Source: Oscillospiraceae bacterium (GTDB lineage: Bacteria > Bacillota > Clostridia > Oscillospirales > Oscillospiraceae). From it: a stretch of DNA of 57,225 nucleotides. This document shows positions 1 through 9,004 of the stretch, piece after piece. The position numbers and the translations under genes were made by a program. The notes beneath the pieces are model-generated. The model was not told where the DNA came from and ran no database searches. It saw only the letters and a program-made list of their open reading frames with translations. The stretch covers positions 1 to 57,225 of the forward strand of contig SVLM01000009.1 in the NCBI GenBank assembly GCA_015067945.1, read 5' to 3'. Within the stretch, counting starts at the first letter, position 1; each line of letters starts with the position of its first letter.

Positions 1-3000
1 AACGTAGTTATCTTCACCGGTCAGCAGGCTCTTGTCAACGGTGAAGTCCAGACGGAGCATAGCTTCCAGAGTAGCCTGGCTGGACTTGATCAGGTCGATC
101 AGAGTATGGCCACAGGCACAAGCATTACCCGTGTAGCTGTGAGCTTCGGTAGCGGTGTCACCACAGACAGCGCAGGCGTAAGTATGGGTGCCGTTGCTGT
201 TGTCGGTGTAGCTGCAGCTGTGGCCGGTAGCGGGAATGGTATCGCTCGTGTGGCTCAGCCATATGCCACATGTAGCACACGGAACAACAGTCTCGATGAA
301 GCCATCTACCGTGCAAGTCGCATCCCTTACATTCACTTCTGGTTCGCCCGGTGTGTGACCCGTGGGTTCTCCGTAAGGAAAAGTACCTACATCTCTTACC
401 TCGCCACAACGCTCACAGACATAGTAGACATGAATACCGGCCGGCAACTCACAGGTAGCTTCAGCGACAATCTCCTGCTTCTCAATTTCTGAGTGACCAA
501 GTGCAGGTATAAACTCGGGTGCAAAATAGGTAAAGTCACAGACAGTGCAGTAGTAATATGTGGCATTACAACCTTCCGTGATACATGTCGGTGGTGTATA
601 GGACTTCTCCTCTACGATAGTGTGCTCCTTGACGGGGATCACAACGGTGTCGCGGCTCAGCTCAGTACCACAGACGGAGCAGTAAACGACGGTGTCGTAA
701 GAGCCGGTAGCGGTGCAGGTGGAATCCTTGTAGTTCTCGGTAACTGCATCACCAGCGGTGTGGCCAGTAGCGGAAACAGCCTCGGTCTTGGTCTTACCAC
801 AAGCGCCGCAGGTGTAGGTCTTAACGCCCTCGCTCTCACAGCCGGGAGCGGTGGTGATTTCGCCATCGTTCCAGGAATGGTCGTTAGCAGGAATCTCTTC
901 CTGTTCAACAATCACAGTGCCACAAACGGAGCAGTGAGAGCCCTCGGTCTTACCGGTGTTCTCACAGTCAGGAGCAACAGCCTCGTCAACGACGACAGTA
1001 TGGCCGGTAGCGGCAACAGCCTCGGTGTAGGTCTTGCCACAAGTGCCGCAGGTGTAGGTCTTAACGCCCTCGCTCTCACAGCCGGGAGCGGTGGTGATTT
1101 CGCCATCGTTCCAGAAATGGTCGTTAGCAGGAATCTCTTCCTGTTCAACAATCACAATACCACAGACGCCGCAGTGGCTGCCGGCGGTCAGGCCGGTGTT
1201 CTCACAGTCGGGAGCAACTGCTTCATCAACAACTTCAGTATGGGACAGCGTATTCTTGTAAATAGTGGGTTCCATCCATGTGACAGCACCGCTGCTATTG
1301 GCAGTCTGTCCCTCAGGACGAGCGACTTCCAGCTTCAGGAAGTTGTAGCCGGTGATATCGATATCGAATTCACCGGTGGCATAGCCATAAATAGAGCCGG
1401 AGGTAGCCAGCAGCTCATAGGCTTCTACATCATAGGTCTCTGCCTTGCTTCCGTAGACACGGAAGACAGCACCCACATCGGTGGTAGCCTTCGCATTACC
1501 GTTAATACCCACCAGGGAGTAGAACCGGTCGCCCAGACCCTGCACATTCAGGGTAACATAGGTATCAGGCTGCGTGCTGCCGGAAAGGTGCAGGTTCAGG
1601 AAGGTAGCTCCCTGGCTTGCACTGTATCTGACGCTGGGATTGCCAACATCGATATACTTCAAAGCAGTATTATTGAAAGCGGTGTTGACACCAACCGCAC
1701 GGGGATCAGTGGAACCGCTCTTGGGCATGACATAGGATGCCATGACCTTGCTGGCATCAGCCAGCTTGGTGGGCTGTGCACAATCGTGGTAGCCTACATA
1801 GTCAGTGTTGCCTTCCTCGTAGGAGGTAAAGCCTTCGGTGGCAGTGTAGCCATCGTTGTAAACCAGAGCATCGCCCCAGGCAACTGCACAGGAAGAGTTG
1901 GAGGCAGTGCCGGTCATCTTAACGACCAGCTTGATGTAGTCATAGCCGGTGATATCAACATCCATCTCTGCGATCACGTAGGAACGGATGCTGTCGGCAT
2001 AAGCCAGTTTTACGAAGCTGGAGGGAGAGTTGTACTTGCCGCCCCAAACTTCGAAGGTAACCTTAATGCTGGTATCGCTGCCTTCGGTCAGAGTATTGCC
2101 GGTAGCACCTACCACAGCATAGAAGCGGTTTGCGTTCAATGTGCTGACATCAAAGGTGATATAGCGGTCAGCCTTGTTGTAGGCATCGGGATGCACACCG
2201 ATACCCTTGGCATACTTGACACCGTTCCAACCCAGAGCGATGTCGGTGGGCTTATAGGTAACGCCGTTGTCCAGCGTACGCTCGCCGTTTGCGTCCAGGC
2301 TAGCCTTGATCTGCTTACGGGCACCATTAGAGAAGGTATACAGGTCACCGTTGTAGTTCGCATTGGCAACATTGGTGCCCAGATGTTCCACCTCATAATC
2401 GATGTTGCCCATCAGATCGGACAGGTAGGTAATGTTATGTGCAGTAGAAGGAACGCCGGGCAGACCTGCCTGCTGAGGTGCCTTGCCCAGGCCTTCGAAC
2501 AGATCCACACGGGGAGCACCGCTGCTGGTGTAGAAGCAAGCATCGCCCCATGCGAGCTGGCAGCCGGAATTGGAGTTCACGCCATCTTTCAGATGGTTGG
2601 ACTTCTCGGACATCTTGTAGACCAGCTTGATGTAGTTGTAGCCGGTGATATCCACATTGAACTCCGCAACCAGATAGGAGCGGATGTTGTCGACGTAAGC
2701 CAGCTTCACGAAGTCATCGGTGGTAGCACCGCCCCAAACCTCGAATGTAACATATGCGGTTTCTGCATTGGGATCGGTAATTGCAGAACCGGTGCCGCCG
2801 ACAACAGCGTAGAAGCGATCCACATTCAGACCGGCGGTACTGTAAACGATATAGTTATCTTCTGCACCTTCAGGATTGGGAACAACGCCCAGGCCCTTGC
2901 CGTACTTAGTGCCCAGATAACCCAGGGCAATTTCAGACTTGTGATAGGTAATGCCGTTTTCCAGTGTACGGTTGCCGTTGGCATCAGCCTTTGCAGCGAT

Positions 3001-3300
3001 CTGCCGACGGGCACCGGCTGCATTAAATGCATACAGATCGTTGTTGTAGTTGACATCCAAAGTAACTTTGTACGATCCGTTGTGGCTCTCTACCATATTA
3101 CCGGTGGAGAACAAATCGGACAGGTACTGAACATTGGAGCCTGCCTCGTCCCTGCCGGCCAGGCCAGCCTGCTGTGGAGCTGTGCCCAAAGTGCCAACAT
3201 TGACAGGGGTGACTTCCTCAGCGAATGTGAAGACGGGGCACAGTGACAGCACCATGACCAGAACCAGCAGTCCGCTGAGCATACGCTTGGTAAGTTTCAT
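1..3300 (-). CDS. Giant secreted NPCBM-domain surface protein, C-terminus outside window
   Basis: The frame stays open from ATG at 3300 to the left edge (1100 codons), so the gene is 3'-truncated by the window. AGGAGG lies 10 nt before the ATG. The N-terminus (MKLTKRMLSGLLVLVMVL..., Ala-Glu near residue 27) is a signal peptide. Three NPCBM-like carbohydrate-binding beta-sandwich domains follow, at about residues 50-205, 290-440 and 520-660. They share YLSDL, RFYAVVG or RFYSLVG, and DITGYN/Y-(F/Y)-(I/L)KL motifs. From about residue 680 come nine to ten repeats with a Cys ... CxxCG pattern ending in GH, which look like small metal-binding or disulfide modules common in clostridial surface proteins. 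Two of these repeats are a recent 240-bp tandem duplication. The protein is probably exported and glycan-binding. No enzymatic domain is visible in the part present. It is a clear relative of the protein at 55526-57058. Confidence 0.85.
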   Translation of the reverse strand, partial: MKLTKRMLSGLLVLVMVLSLCPVFTFAEEVTPVNVGTLGTAPQQAGLAGRDEAGSNVQYLSDLFSTGNMVESHNGSYKVTLDVNYNNDLYAFNAAGARRQIAAKADANGNRTLENGITYHKSEIALGYLGTKYGKGLGVVPNPEGAEDNYIVYSTAGLNVDRFYAVVGGTGSAITDPNAETAYVTFEVWGGATTDDFVKLAYVDNIRSYLVAEFNVDITGYNYIKLVYKMSEKSNHLKDGVNSNSGCQLAWGDACFYTSSGAPRVDLFEGLGKAPQQAGLPGVPSTAHNITYLSDLMGNIDYEVEHLGTNVANANYNGDLYTFSNGARKQIKASLDANGERTLDNGVTYKPTDIALGWNGVKYAKGIGVHPDAYNKADRYITFDVSTLNANRFYAVVGATGNTLTEGSDTSIKVTFEVWGGKYNSPSSFVKLAYADSIRSYVIAEMDVDITGYDYIKLVVKMTGTASNSSCAVAWGDALVYNDGYTATEGFTSYEEGNTDYVGYHDCAQPTKLADASKVMASYVMPKSGSTDPRAVGVNTAFNNTALKYIDVGNPSVRYSASQGATFLNLHLSGSTQPDTYVTLNVQGLGDRFYSLVGINGNAKATTDVGAVFRVYGSKAETYDVEAYELLATSGSIYGYATGEFDIDITGYNFLKLEVARPEGQTANSSGAVTWMEPTIYKNTLSHTEVVDEAVAPDCENTGLTAGSHCGVCGIVIVEQEEIPANDHFWNDGEITTAPGCESEGVKTYTCGTCGKTYTEAVAATGHTVVVDEAVAPDCENTGKTEGSHCSVCGTVIVEQEEIPANDHSWNDGEITTAPGCESEGVKTYTCGACGKTKTEAVSATGHTAGDAVTENYKDSTCTATGSYDTVVYCSVCGTELSRDTVVIPVKEHTIVEEKSYTPPTCITEGCNATYYYCTVCDFTYFAPEFIPALGHSEIEKQEIVAEATCELPAGIHVYYVCERCGEVRDVGTFPYGEPTGHTPGEPEVNVRDATCTVDGFIETVVPCATCGIWLSHTSDTIPATGHSCSYTDNSNGTHTYACAVCGDTATEAHSYTGNACACGHTLIDLIKSSQATLEAMLRLDFTVDKSLLTGEDNYV
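765..1245. repeat. 240-bp tandem duplication inside the surface-protein gene
   Basis: Two adjacent copies, about 765-1004 and 1005-1245, match base for base over long stretches (for example around 800-930 against 1040-1170) with an exact 240-bp period. Each copy encodes two Cys-CxxCG modules of about 40 residues. The unit is a multiple of three, so copy-number changes keep the frame. Confidence 0.8.
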
Positions 3301-3552
3301 GCTAAGAATTCCTCCTCGTTTTGTTAATTGGGGTTTCCGGGGTTTTCTCGCTGTAGAAAATGAATGCAATGCATTACTTTCTATTTTATATAGTAACACT
3401 AACAACTGCAGTTTGCAAGCATTGATTGGAAATAATTTGGTAATCATTTAACAATATTTTTACATTTCAAAGAGCAATATGTGCCATATACACAAAAACA
3501 CAGTCCCTTCCCTATCTATTTTGCCGAGAGCTTCTTGCAACTCCCAAACACG

Positions 3553-3582
3553 CAAAAACCGCCTTGCTTTCGCAAGGCGGTT
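3553..3582 (-). terminator. Rho-independent terminator of the MBL-fold gene
   Basis: An 11-bp stem (AACCGCCTTGC / GCAAGGCGGTT) with a GAAA loop is followed on the minus strand by TTTTTGCG. It sits just after the stop at 3588. An almost identical hairpin follows rpsU at 5806-5836. Confidence 0.85.
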
Positions 3583-3587
3583 AATTG

Positions 3588-5681
3588 TTAGGTGTGCTTT
3601 CGCTTTATGAGAACAACCACGGCGATAACTCCCGCTGCCAGGATAACAACAATCACCACAATCGGAATCGTCCAATCTTTATTGGATTCCTGCACATCCG
3701 CAGATCCGGTAGTCTGTGTTGTGTCTCCGGCAGACACTTCTTCCATTTGCTCCTGAGTAGGCTCCACGGTCGGTTCTACCGTCGGTTCGCCTGTGGATTC
3801 GACCGTAGGTTCCTCGGTGGAAGGCTCGGTGGTTTCCTGCGTGGGCTCCTGGGTATCAACGGGGGTATACACCACATTGATCGTGGTATTTCCGGTAATA
3901 TTCTTGCCGTCGTGATCCCAGGAAGCAGTATAGCCCTCCTTTTCCGGCGGTTCCGGCAGGGTCACATTTCCGCCGGGCAGAACATTTTCCGTCTTAATAA
4001 CCGTATTTCCATCCTTTAAGGTTACAGTATAGCCTTCGCCGCTCCAAACCGCATACAAAACCGTATTTGCCTTCAGCTCAATTTGATCACCGGCCGCATA
4101 CTTTACCACACCGTCCGGAGTAGTTGCCCAACCCAAAAACAGCTTGTTTCCCGGGCCTTTAAAGGCATTCGCAGCCACCGTAACCTTCCCCTTGGGGCTG
4201 GTACCCTCGCTGGCATTGGAGCCACAGTACAGTGCACCGGTGGGTGCCATAACGCCTGTCCCCCCATTGGCATCATAGCGGATCGCAGGCACAAACATCG
4301 TATAGGTGGCCGATGTGGTGTAATGGACCCTCTGGCCGTTCCGCAGAACCTTGTTAAATCCAAAACCGCTATATGTACCCAAATGCCGCTTGTCGTGATA
4401 GAAAGAGGTATCCAGGCAGGGCCAGAAGCAGATATCCGGATCTACCACATTGTAGAAATCCGTTGTGCCGCCATTAGAGCCGTGGTGAATGACCTGCATC
4501 ATATCACTTTGCAGATAACTGCCAAGAACCTTTGCTGCCTGCTTATTAGTTTCGACCTCTGCATCACCGGTTACCAGGAAACTCTTTCCCCCGTCGAAAT
4601 TAAATCTCCAAATGCCGCAAGTATGGTTCGGCGAGGTCATTTTGTTGGGATAATGATCTTCCTGGGTATACAAAAATTCAATCTGGCACCCCGGCAGGTT
4701 CATAATCTGACCCGTGTGATAGATGTAATGCTTTGCCTGGGGGAAATAGGTCTGTGTATACGCCATAAAGCCGGTCTGGGTTTTCTTTGTCAGATCAGAC
4801 ACGCTATAATTACTGTTAAGTCCGATATTCGAAAAATTGGGGAAATTGTAGACCACCGCATTCAGATCAAACTGGCTGTGATAGGTTTGCATGAACACAT
4901 ACGGCAGCTGCACATGATCCGGATCGCCGTGTGTTATCATCCATGTCACCTGCGGACGGACGTCCTTGTTATTGATCGTGCCATCCCGATTCGTATCCTG
5001 CAGAAACGCCAACAGCGTTGCCATATCTTTTTTGTGGTCACGTCTATAAGTATAGGTGATTCCGGAGCCGTCACGGTGATATGTCTTTGCGGGAATCGTG
5101 GAATCGGTAGTGGGGCTGAAACCATAACCGCCGTCGATGACCACATAGCTGCCGTCCACCAGCTGCACCACCATGCACAGCAGGCCTTCCGTGCGCTCAA
5201 TGATTGAAACCGAAGGCGTGACCACAGCTTCATAAGAACCTGCAGGGGTTGTGGGGATCAGATACTTTGCAGACCCATAGATGATTTGAAACTGATTCTT
5301 GCTCAGTGCCGGGAAATAATTGATATGAACCATTACGGCTGCATTGTTCACATAGGTGGCAAACCGGTTAGTATTGGAGCCGTTTTTGATTTCCCGCTCG
5401 TCGTACAATGTAAATCCGGCAGCACGCAGCTTCTGTTCGTAAGCCTGAACCTCCGCGGCCGTTACACCGGAATAGGTTTTCTCATAGTTGATTCCCCCAT
5501 CCGGAGTGGGGCCTGCATCGTGGGCTGTGGAGCCGTAGGTGGCCGTTCCATCGGTAAAGGCAGGAATCTCCGGTTCCCCTGTGGTTGCATTTATGGGCAA
5601 CGCTGGACTTCCGCTAAAGATTAAACCCAACACCAACGTTAAGGTCAGCAGCGTGCAGATCAACTTTCTTCTATAGTTCAT
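3588..5681 (-). CDS. Exported metallo-beta-lactamase-fold protein with InlB-type repeats and C-terminal membrane anchor
   Basis: 697 aa from ATG 5681, chosen because AGGAG lies 7 nt upstream; more upstream ATG codons have poor spacing. It has a signal peptide at residues 1-30 and a small alpha/beta region at about 60-140. An MBL domain resembling the ComEC hydrolase or secreted MBL families spans about 155-450. Visible motifs are VIDGG, ITHGDPDH (near 250; canonical HxHxDH, with Gly-Asp here in place of the usual residues), LVTGDAE and IHHGSNGG (near 400). InlB B-type repeats follow at about 470-555 (RYDANGGTG ... FLGWATTPDG) and 555-606. A Pro-Thr-Glu-rich stalk precedes a single TM helix (667-694) and a basic tail. 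It is likely a membrane-anchored extracellular hydrolase of a phosphoester or similar bond; the substrate is unknown. It lacks the ComEC channel domain. Confidence 0.85.
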   Translation of the reverse strand: MNYRRKLICTLLTLTLVLGLIFSGSPALPINATTGEPEIPAFTDGTATYGSTAHDAGPTPDGGINYEKTYSGVTAAEVQAYEQKLRAAGFTLYDEREIKNGSNTNRFATYVNNAAVMVHINYFPALSKNQFQIIYGSAKYLIPTTPAGSYEAVVTPSVSIIERTEGLLCMVVQLVDGSYVVIDGGYGFSPTTDSTIPAKTYHRDGSGITYTYRRDHKKDMATLLAFLQDTNRDGTINNKDVRPQVTWMITHGDPDHVQLPYVFMQTYHSQFDLNAVVYNFPNFSNIGLNSNYSVSDLTKKTQTGFMAYTQTYFPQAKHYIYHTGQIMNLPGCQIEFLYTQEDHYPNKMTSPNHTCGIWRFNFDGGKSFLVTGDAEVETNKQAAKVLGSYLQSDMMQVIHHGSNGGTTDFYNVVDPDICFWPCLDTSFYHDKRHLGTYSGFGFNKVLRNGQRVHYTTSATYTMFVPAIRYDANGGTGVMAPTGALYCGSNASEGTSPKGKVTVAANAFKGPGNKLFLGWATTPDGVVKYAAGDQIELKANTVLYAVWSGEGYTVTLKDGNTVIKTENVLPGGNVTLPEPPEKEGYTASWDHDGKNITGNTTINVVYTPVDTQEPTQETTEPSTEEPTVESTGEPTVEPTVEPTQEQMEEVSAGDTTQTTGSADVQESNKDWTIPIVVIVVILAAGVIAVVVLIKRKHT

Positions 5682-5736
5682 AGTCATACTCCTAACTGTA
5701 TGGCAGTTTCTCCAATTCGTAAAAAATTGCACTTAT

Positions 5737-5765
5737 ACTATAACACAGCCAATTTTGTATCGCAA
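5737..5765 (-). promoter_or_regulatory. Promoter of the MBL-fold gene
   Basis: On the minus strand TTGCGA (5760-5765) and TATAGT (5737-5742) are separated by 17 bp. They lie about 55 bp upstream of the ATG at 5681. Confidence 0.6.
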
Positions 5766-5805
5766 TACATATTATCTACAATCTTTTCCATCTTTTCCGC
5801 ACAGC

Positions 5806-5836
5806 AAAAACCGCCTTGCTTTCGCAAGGCGGTTTT
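5806..5836 (-). terminator. Rho-independent terminator of rpsU
   Basis: A 13-bp stem with a GAAA loop is followed on the minus strand by TTTTTGC, 27 nt after the rpsU stop. The core stem is identical to the terminator at 3553-3582. Confidence 0.85.
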
Positions 5837-5862
5837 GAGCATTTAGCAAGAGGGATGTTTAA

Positions 5863-6045
5863 TTAATAGAACTTTCTCTTGTTCTTACGGGCAGCTTCAG
5901 ACTTCTGCTTACGCTTCAGGCTGGGGCTGACATAATGCTCGCGCTTCTTAACTTCGGCAATAACGCCCTCCTTGGCACAGCTACGCTTGAAACGGCGCAG
6001 AGCGCTCTCCAGAGATTCGTTTTCCTTAACGCGAATTTCAGACAT
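5863..6045 (-). CDS. rpsU: 30S ribosomal protein S21
   Basis: 60 aa, [21 protein letters not shown]..., a small basic protein with the typical S21 sequence and a Lys/Arg-rich C-terminus. The start at 6045 is set by GGAGGG 7-8 nt upstream; an ATG eight codons earlier would overlap the ribosome binding site. S21 joins the platform of the small ribosomal subunit late in assembly and assists initiation. It is transcribed alone from a consensus promoter and ends at its own terminator. Confidence 0.97.
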   Translation of the reverse strand: MSEIRVKENESLESALRRFKRSCAKEGVIAEVKKREHYVSPSLKRKQKSEAARKNKRKFY

Positions 6046-6065
6046 GGTTTTCCCTCCCTCCGATG

Positions 6066-6108
6066 GCATCCGGCTAAATCCAGGATGCGTTCAGGGCCTG
6101 CATGCAGG
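6066..6108 (-). promoter_or_regulatory. Structured 5' leader of rpsU
   Basis: Between the promoter and the ribosome binding site are two potential hairpins: a 12-bp perfect palindrome (6097-6108, CCTGCATGCAGG) and a GCATCC/GGATGC stem (6066-6088). Such a leader could allow autogenous control. This is inferred from pairing potential only. Confidence 0.35.
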
Positions 6109-6115
6109 CTAGAGT

Positions 6116-6144
6116 ATTATATATGCTATTTCTGCAAATGTCAA
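6116..6144 (-). promoter_or_regulatory. Consensus sigma-A promoter of rpsU
   Basis: TTGACA (6139-6144), a 17-bp spacer and TATAAT (6116-6121) on the minus strand. Both hexamers match the consensus at every base. Confidence 0.9.
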
Positions 6145-6181
6145 GAAAGAAATCAAGAATTTGATCAGTTTTGTCAAAAAA

Positions 6182-8605
6182 TTACTTCACGATCAAATTG
6201 ACCAGCTTATTCTTGACCACGATGGTCTTGACAATATTGCCACCGTTCTTCTGCAGAAAAGCCCCGATCTTCTCATTGGCCAGCACATTGGCAACAACTG
6301 CGTCGTTATCCAGATCTGCCTCCATCTCCACAGTACCACGCATTTTGCCGTTGACCTGCACAGCGATGGTCACAACGCTGTCCTTGCACTTTGCCTCGTC
6401 GTAGGTGGGCCAGCTCTCATAGGCGATGGTATCATTATGGCCCAGCAACTGCCACATCTCCTCGCCCACATGGGGAATGATGCAGGAGATCATCTTGATA
6501 AAGCCCTCGGCGTACTCTCTGGGGCAAGTACCGTTCTTGTAGACTTCATTGACAAAGACCATCATTTGAGCAATGGCGGTGTTAAAGCCCAGCACCTCAA
6601 AGTCAGAGGTAACCTTCTTGACCGTCTGGTGATAGACCTTCGTCAGCTTGCCGTCATCGGTGTCGGTGATGTTAGCAGGCTCGGTAAAGAAGTTCCACAC
6701 ACGGTTGATAAACTTCTTCGCACCGGCAACAGCGGCGGTGCTCCAGGGCTTGGAAACTTCCAGCGGGCCCATGAACATCTCATAAAGACGCAGGGTATCT
6801 GCACCGTAATCCCGGACGATATCGCTGGGATTGACTACAAATTCCGGGAACCGTTTGCCCATCTTGATGCCGTTCTCACCCAGGATCATGCCCTGGTGAA
6901 CCAGCTTCTTGAAGGGCTCTTTCACGGGACACAGACCGTTGTCATACAGGAAACGGGTCCAGATACGCGAATAGATCAGGTGTCCCACAGCATGCTCAGG
7001 GCCGCCAACATAAAGGTCAACAGGCATCCAGTGCTTTAGCAGCTCCGGATCGCAGAACGCATTCTCATTCTGCGGATCGATGTAGCGCATGAAGTACCAG
7101 GAAGAACCGGCAGATCCGGGCATGGTCGAGGTCTCTCGGACACCATTGATGCCATTTTTATCGTACTGCTTCCACTCTTCTGCGTTTTCCAGAGGAGCCT
7201 GACCGTTACGGCCCTTATAGTCCTCCAGTACGGGCAGAACCAGAGGCAGCTCTTCATCGGGCAGGAACACGGTCTTGCCATCCTCGGTATACACGCAAGG
7301 TACGGGTTCGCCCCAGTATCTCTGACGGGCAAAGATCCACTCGCGGAAGTGGTAGTTATTCTTTCTCCGGGCCACACTGGCCTTTTCCAGCTTGCAGGTA
7401 ATGGCCTCCTTGGCCTCCTCCACCGTCAGACCGGTAAACTCCTCAGAGTTAACCAGCTTACAGCCCTTGCCCAGGTAGTCCTGTTTTTCAAAGGCACACT
7501 CGGAAACATCCCGACCCTCGATAACCTGAATCATGGGAATGTTGTGAACCTGAGCATACTCAAAGTCACGCTGATCGTGGCTGGGAACCGCCATAACCGC
7601 ACCGGTGCCGTAGCTTGCCAGCACGAAATCACCGATAAACACCGGCACTTCCTTGCCGTTTACCGGGTTGATGGCATGCACGCCCTTCAAGGGGCAGCCG
7701 GACTTGGTCTTATTCAGATCCGTGCGATCGATATCGCTCTTCTTCACAGCCTCGTCGATGTACGCCTGAACCTCATCCTTATTCTCCACCCGATCCATCA
7801 GACTTTGCACGATCTTACCGTCGGGAGCCAGAACCATGAAGGTAATGCCGTAAATCGTTTCAATGCAGGTGGTGTAAATGGAGAACTGACCGCCGCCAAC
7901 CAGCTGGAAATCCACCTCAACACCGGTGGACTTGCCAATCCAGTTACGCTGAATCTCCTTGGTAGAGTCCGGCCAATCAATCTCATCAAGACCTTCCAGC
8001 AATTTTTCTGCAAATGCAGGCTGGTCGATGACCCATTGCATCATATTCTTCTTCACAACGGGGTAGCCGCCACGCTCGGACTTGCCGTCGATAACCTCAT
8101 CGTTGGAAAGTACTGTGCCTAGCTCCTCGCACCAGTTGACGGGCATCTCAATCCGCTTGGCATAACCTGCCTCCCACAGCTTCTTGAATATCCACTGTGT
8201 CCACTTGTAGAACTCGGGATCGGAGGTAGCCAGAACCTTGGACCAGTCGTAGTCAAAGCCCAGCTCCTTGAGCTGTCCGGAGAAGGTCTTGATATTCTCC
8301 TGTGTAAAGCCGTTGGGATGGTTGCCGGTAGATACGGCATACTGCTCCGCAGGCAGACCGAAGGAGTCATAGCCCATGGGGTGCAGAACATTGAAGCCCT
8401 GCATCCGCTTCATGCGGGACATGATATCCGTAGCGGTATAGCCCTCAGGATGGCCTGCGTGCAGACCCACACCGGAAGGGTATGGGAACATATCCAACAC
8501 ATAATATTTGGGCTTGCTGAAATCCCACACATCCGTATGGAACGTATTCTTCTCTTCCCAATATTTTTGCCACTTGTCCTCAATGGCGGTAAAATCGTAC
8601 TGCAT
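6182..8605 (-). CDS. leuS: Leucyl-tRNA synthetase
   Basis: 807 aa, the normal bacterial LeuRS length. The class I HIGH motif appears as GLHAGH (residues 47-52) after PYPSGV. The CP1 editing domain follows, then the WYFMRYIDPQN region and the KMSKS-equivalent loop. That loop reads KMGKR near residue 581, followed by the usual VVNPSDIV ... DTLRLYEMFMGP. The C-terminal anticodon-binding region includes VQVNGKMRGT. It charges tRNA-Leu and edits mischarged products. It is the last gene of the smc-ftsY-rdgB-yhbY-nadD-rsfS-leuS series, 15 bp behind rsfS, with AGAGGTG ahead of the ATG. No hairpin terminator is evident after its stop. Confidence 0.97.
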   Translation of the reverse strand: MQYDFTAIEDKWQKYWEEKNTFHTDVWDFSKPKYYVLDMFPYPSGVGLHAGHPEGYTATDIMSRMKRMQGFNVLHPMGYDSFGLPAEQYAVSTGNHPNGFTQENIKTFSGQLKELGFDYDWSKVLATSDPEFYKWTQWIFKKLWEAGYAKRIEMPVNWCEELGTVLSNDEVIDGKSERGGYPVVKKNMMQWVIDQPAFAEKLLEGLDEIDWPDSTKEIQRNWIGKSTGVEVDFQLVGGGQFSIYTTCIETIYGITFMVLAPDGKIVQSLMDRVENKDEVQAYIDEAVKKSDIDRTDLNKTKSGCPLKGVHAINPVNGKEVPVFIGDFVLASYGTGAVMAVPSHDQRDFEYAQVHNIPMIQVIEGRDVSECAFEKQDYLGKGCKLVNSEEFTGLTVEEAKEAITCKLEKASVARRKNNYHFREWIFARQRYWGEPVPCVYTEDGKTVFLPDEELPLVLPVLEDYKGRNGQAPLENAEEWKQYDKNGINGVRETSTMPGSAGSSWYFMRYIDPQNENAFCDPELLKHWMPVDLYVGGPEHAVGHLIYSRIWTRFLYDNGLCPVKEPFKKLVHQGMILGENGIKMGKRFPEFVVNPSDIVRDYGADTLRLYEMFMGPLEVSKPWSTAAVAGAKKFINRVWNFFTEPANITDTDDGKLTKVYHQTVKKVTSDFEVLGFNTAIAQMMVFVNEVYKNGTCPREYAEGFIKMISCIIPHVGEEMWQLLGHNDTIAYESWPTYDEAKCKDSVVTIAVQVNGKMRGTVEMEADLDNDAVVANVLANEKIGAFLQKNGGNIVKTIVVKNKLVNLIVK

Positions 8606-8620
8606 GAAAAAACACCTCTT

Positions 8621-8989
8621 TTAGATCGTTTCGTCGATGATGATATCCTTAAGATCCACGTTCTCAGCATCCGCCCACAGCCGTTCCAGGTCATAGAACT
8701 GACGGGCCTCCTCAGTGAAAACATGAACAACGATAGAGCCGTAATCCAACAGCTCCCAGCTGTTACCGCGGTGACCCTCACGGCCCAGCATAGGCTCGCC
8801 CAGCTGATCCAGCGTATACTCCGCATAATCGCAGAGGGTCTTGACATGGGTGCTGGAGGTACCGGTGCAGATCAGAAAATAGTCTGCAATGCTGGACACA
8901 TCGTTGATCCGCAGCAGCTTGATATCCATACCTTTCTTTGCATCCAGTGCTTTGGTTACTTCGTAAGCGACTTCTTTTGCAGTTAACAT
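8621..8989 (-). CDS. rsfS: Ribosomal silencing factor RsfS (YbeB/Iojap family)
   Basis: 122 aa. It carries the family pattern DVSSIADYFLICTGTSSTHV near residue 30-50 and GNSWELLDYGSIVVHVFTEEARQFYDLERLW at the C-terminus. RsfS binds ribosomal protein L14 (uL14) on the large subunit and blocks subunit joining in starvation. It sits directly after nadD-yqeK, as in many Firmicutes. AAGGAAAG before the ATG serves as ribosome binding site. Confidence 0.95.
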   Translation of the reverse strand: MLTAKEVAYEVTKALDAKKGMDIKLLRINDVSSIADYFLICTGTSSTHVKTLCDYAEYTLDQLGEPMLGREGHRGNSWELLDYGSIVVHVFTEEARQFYDLERLWADAENVDLKDIIIDETI

Positions 8990-9004
8990 AGGTTCTTTCC
9001 TTTC

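Noticed and set aside
765..1245. Tandem repeat considered as a CRISPR array
   Set aside because: There are only two 240-bp coding copies with no short repeat-spacer structure and no cas genes.
493..3246. 917-codon open frame on the plus strand
   Set aside because: It is antisense to the secreted NPCBM protein. The minus-strand frame has a signal peptide, recognisable domains and a ribosome binding site; the plus frame has neither domain nor start signal.
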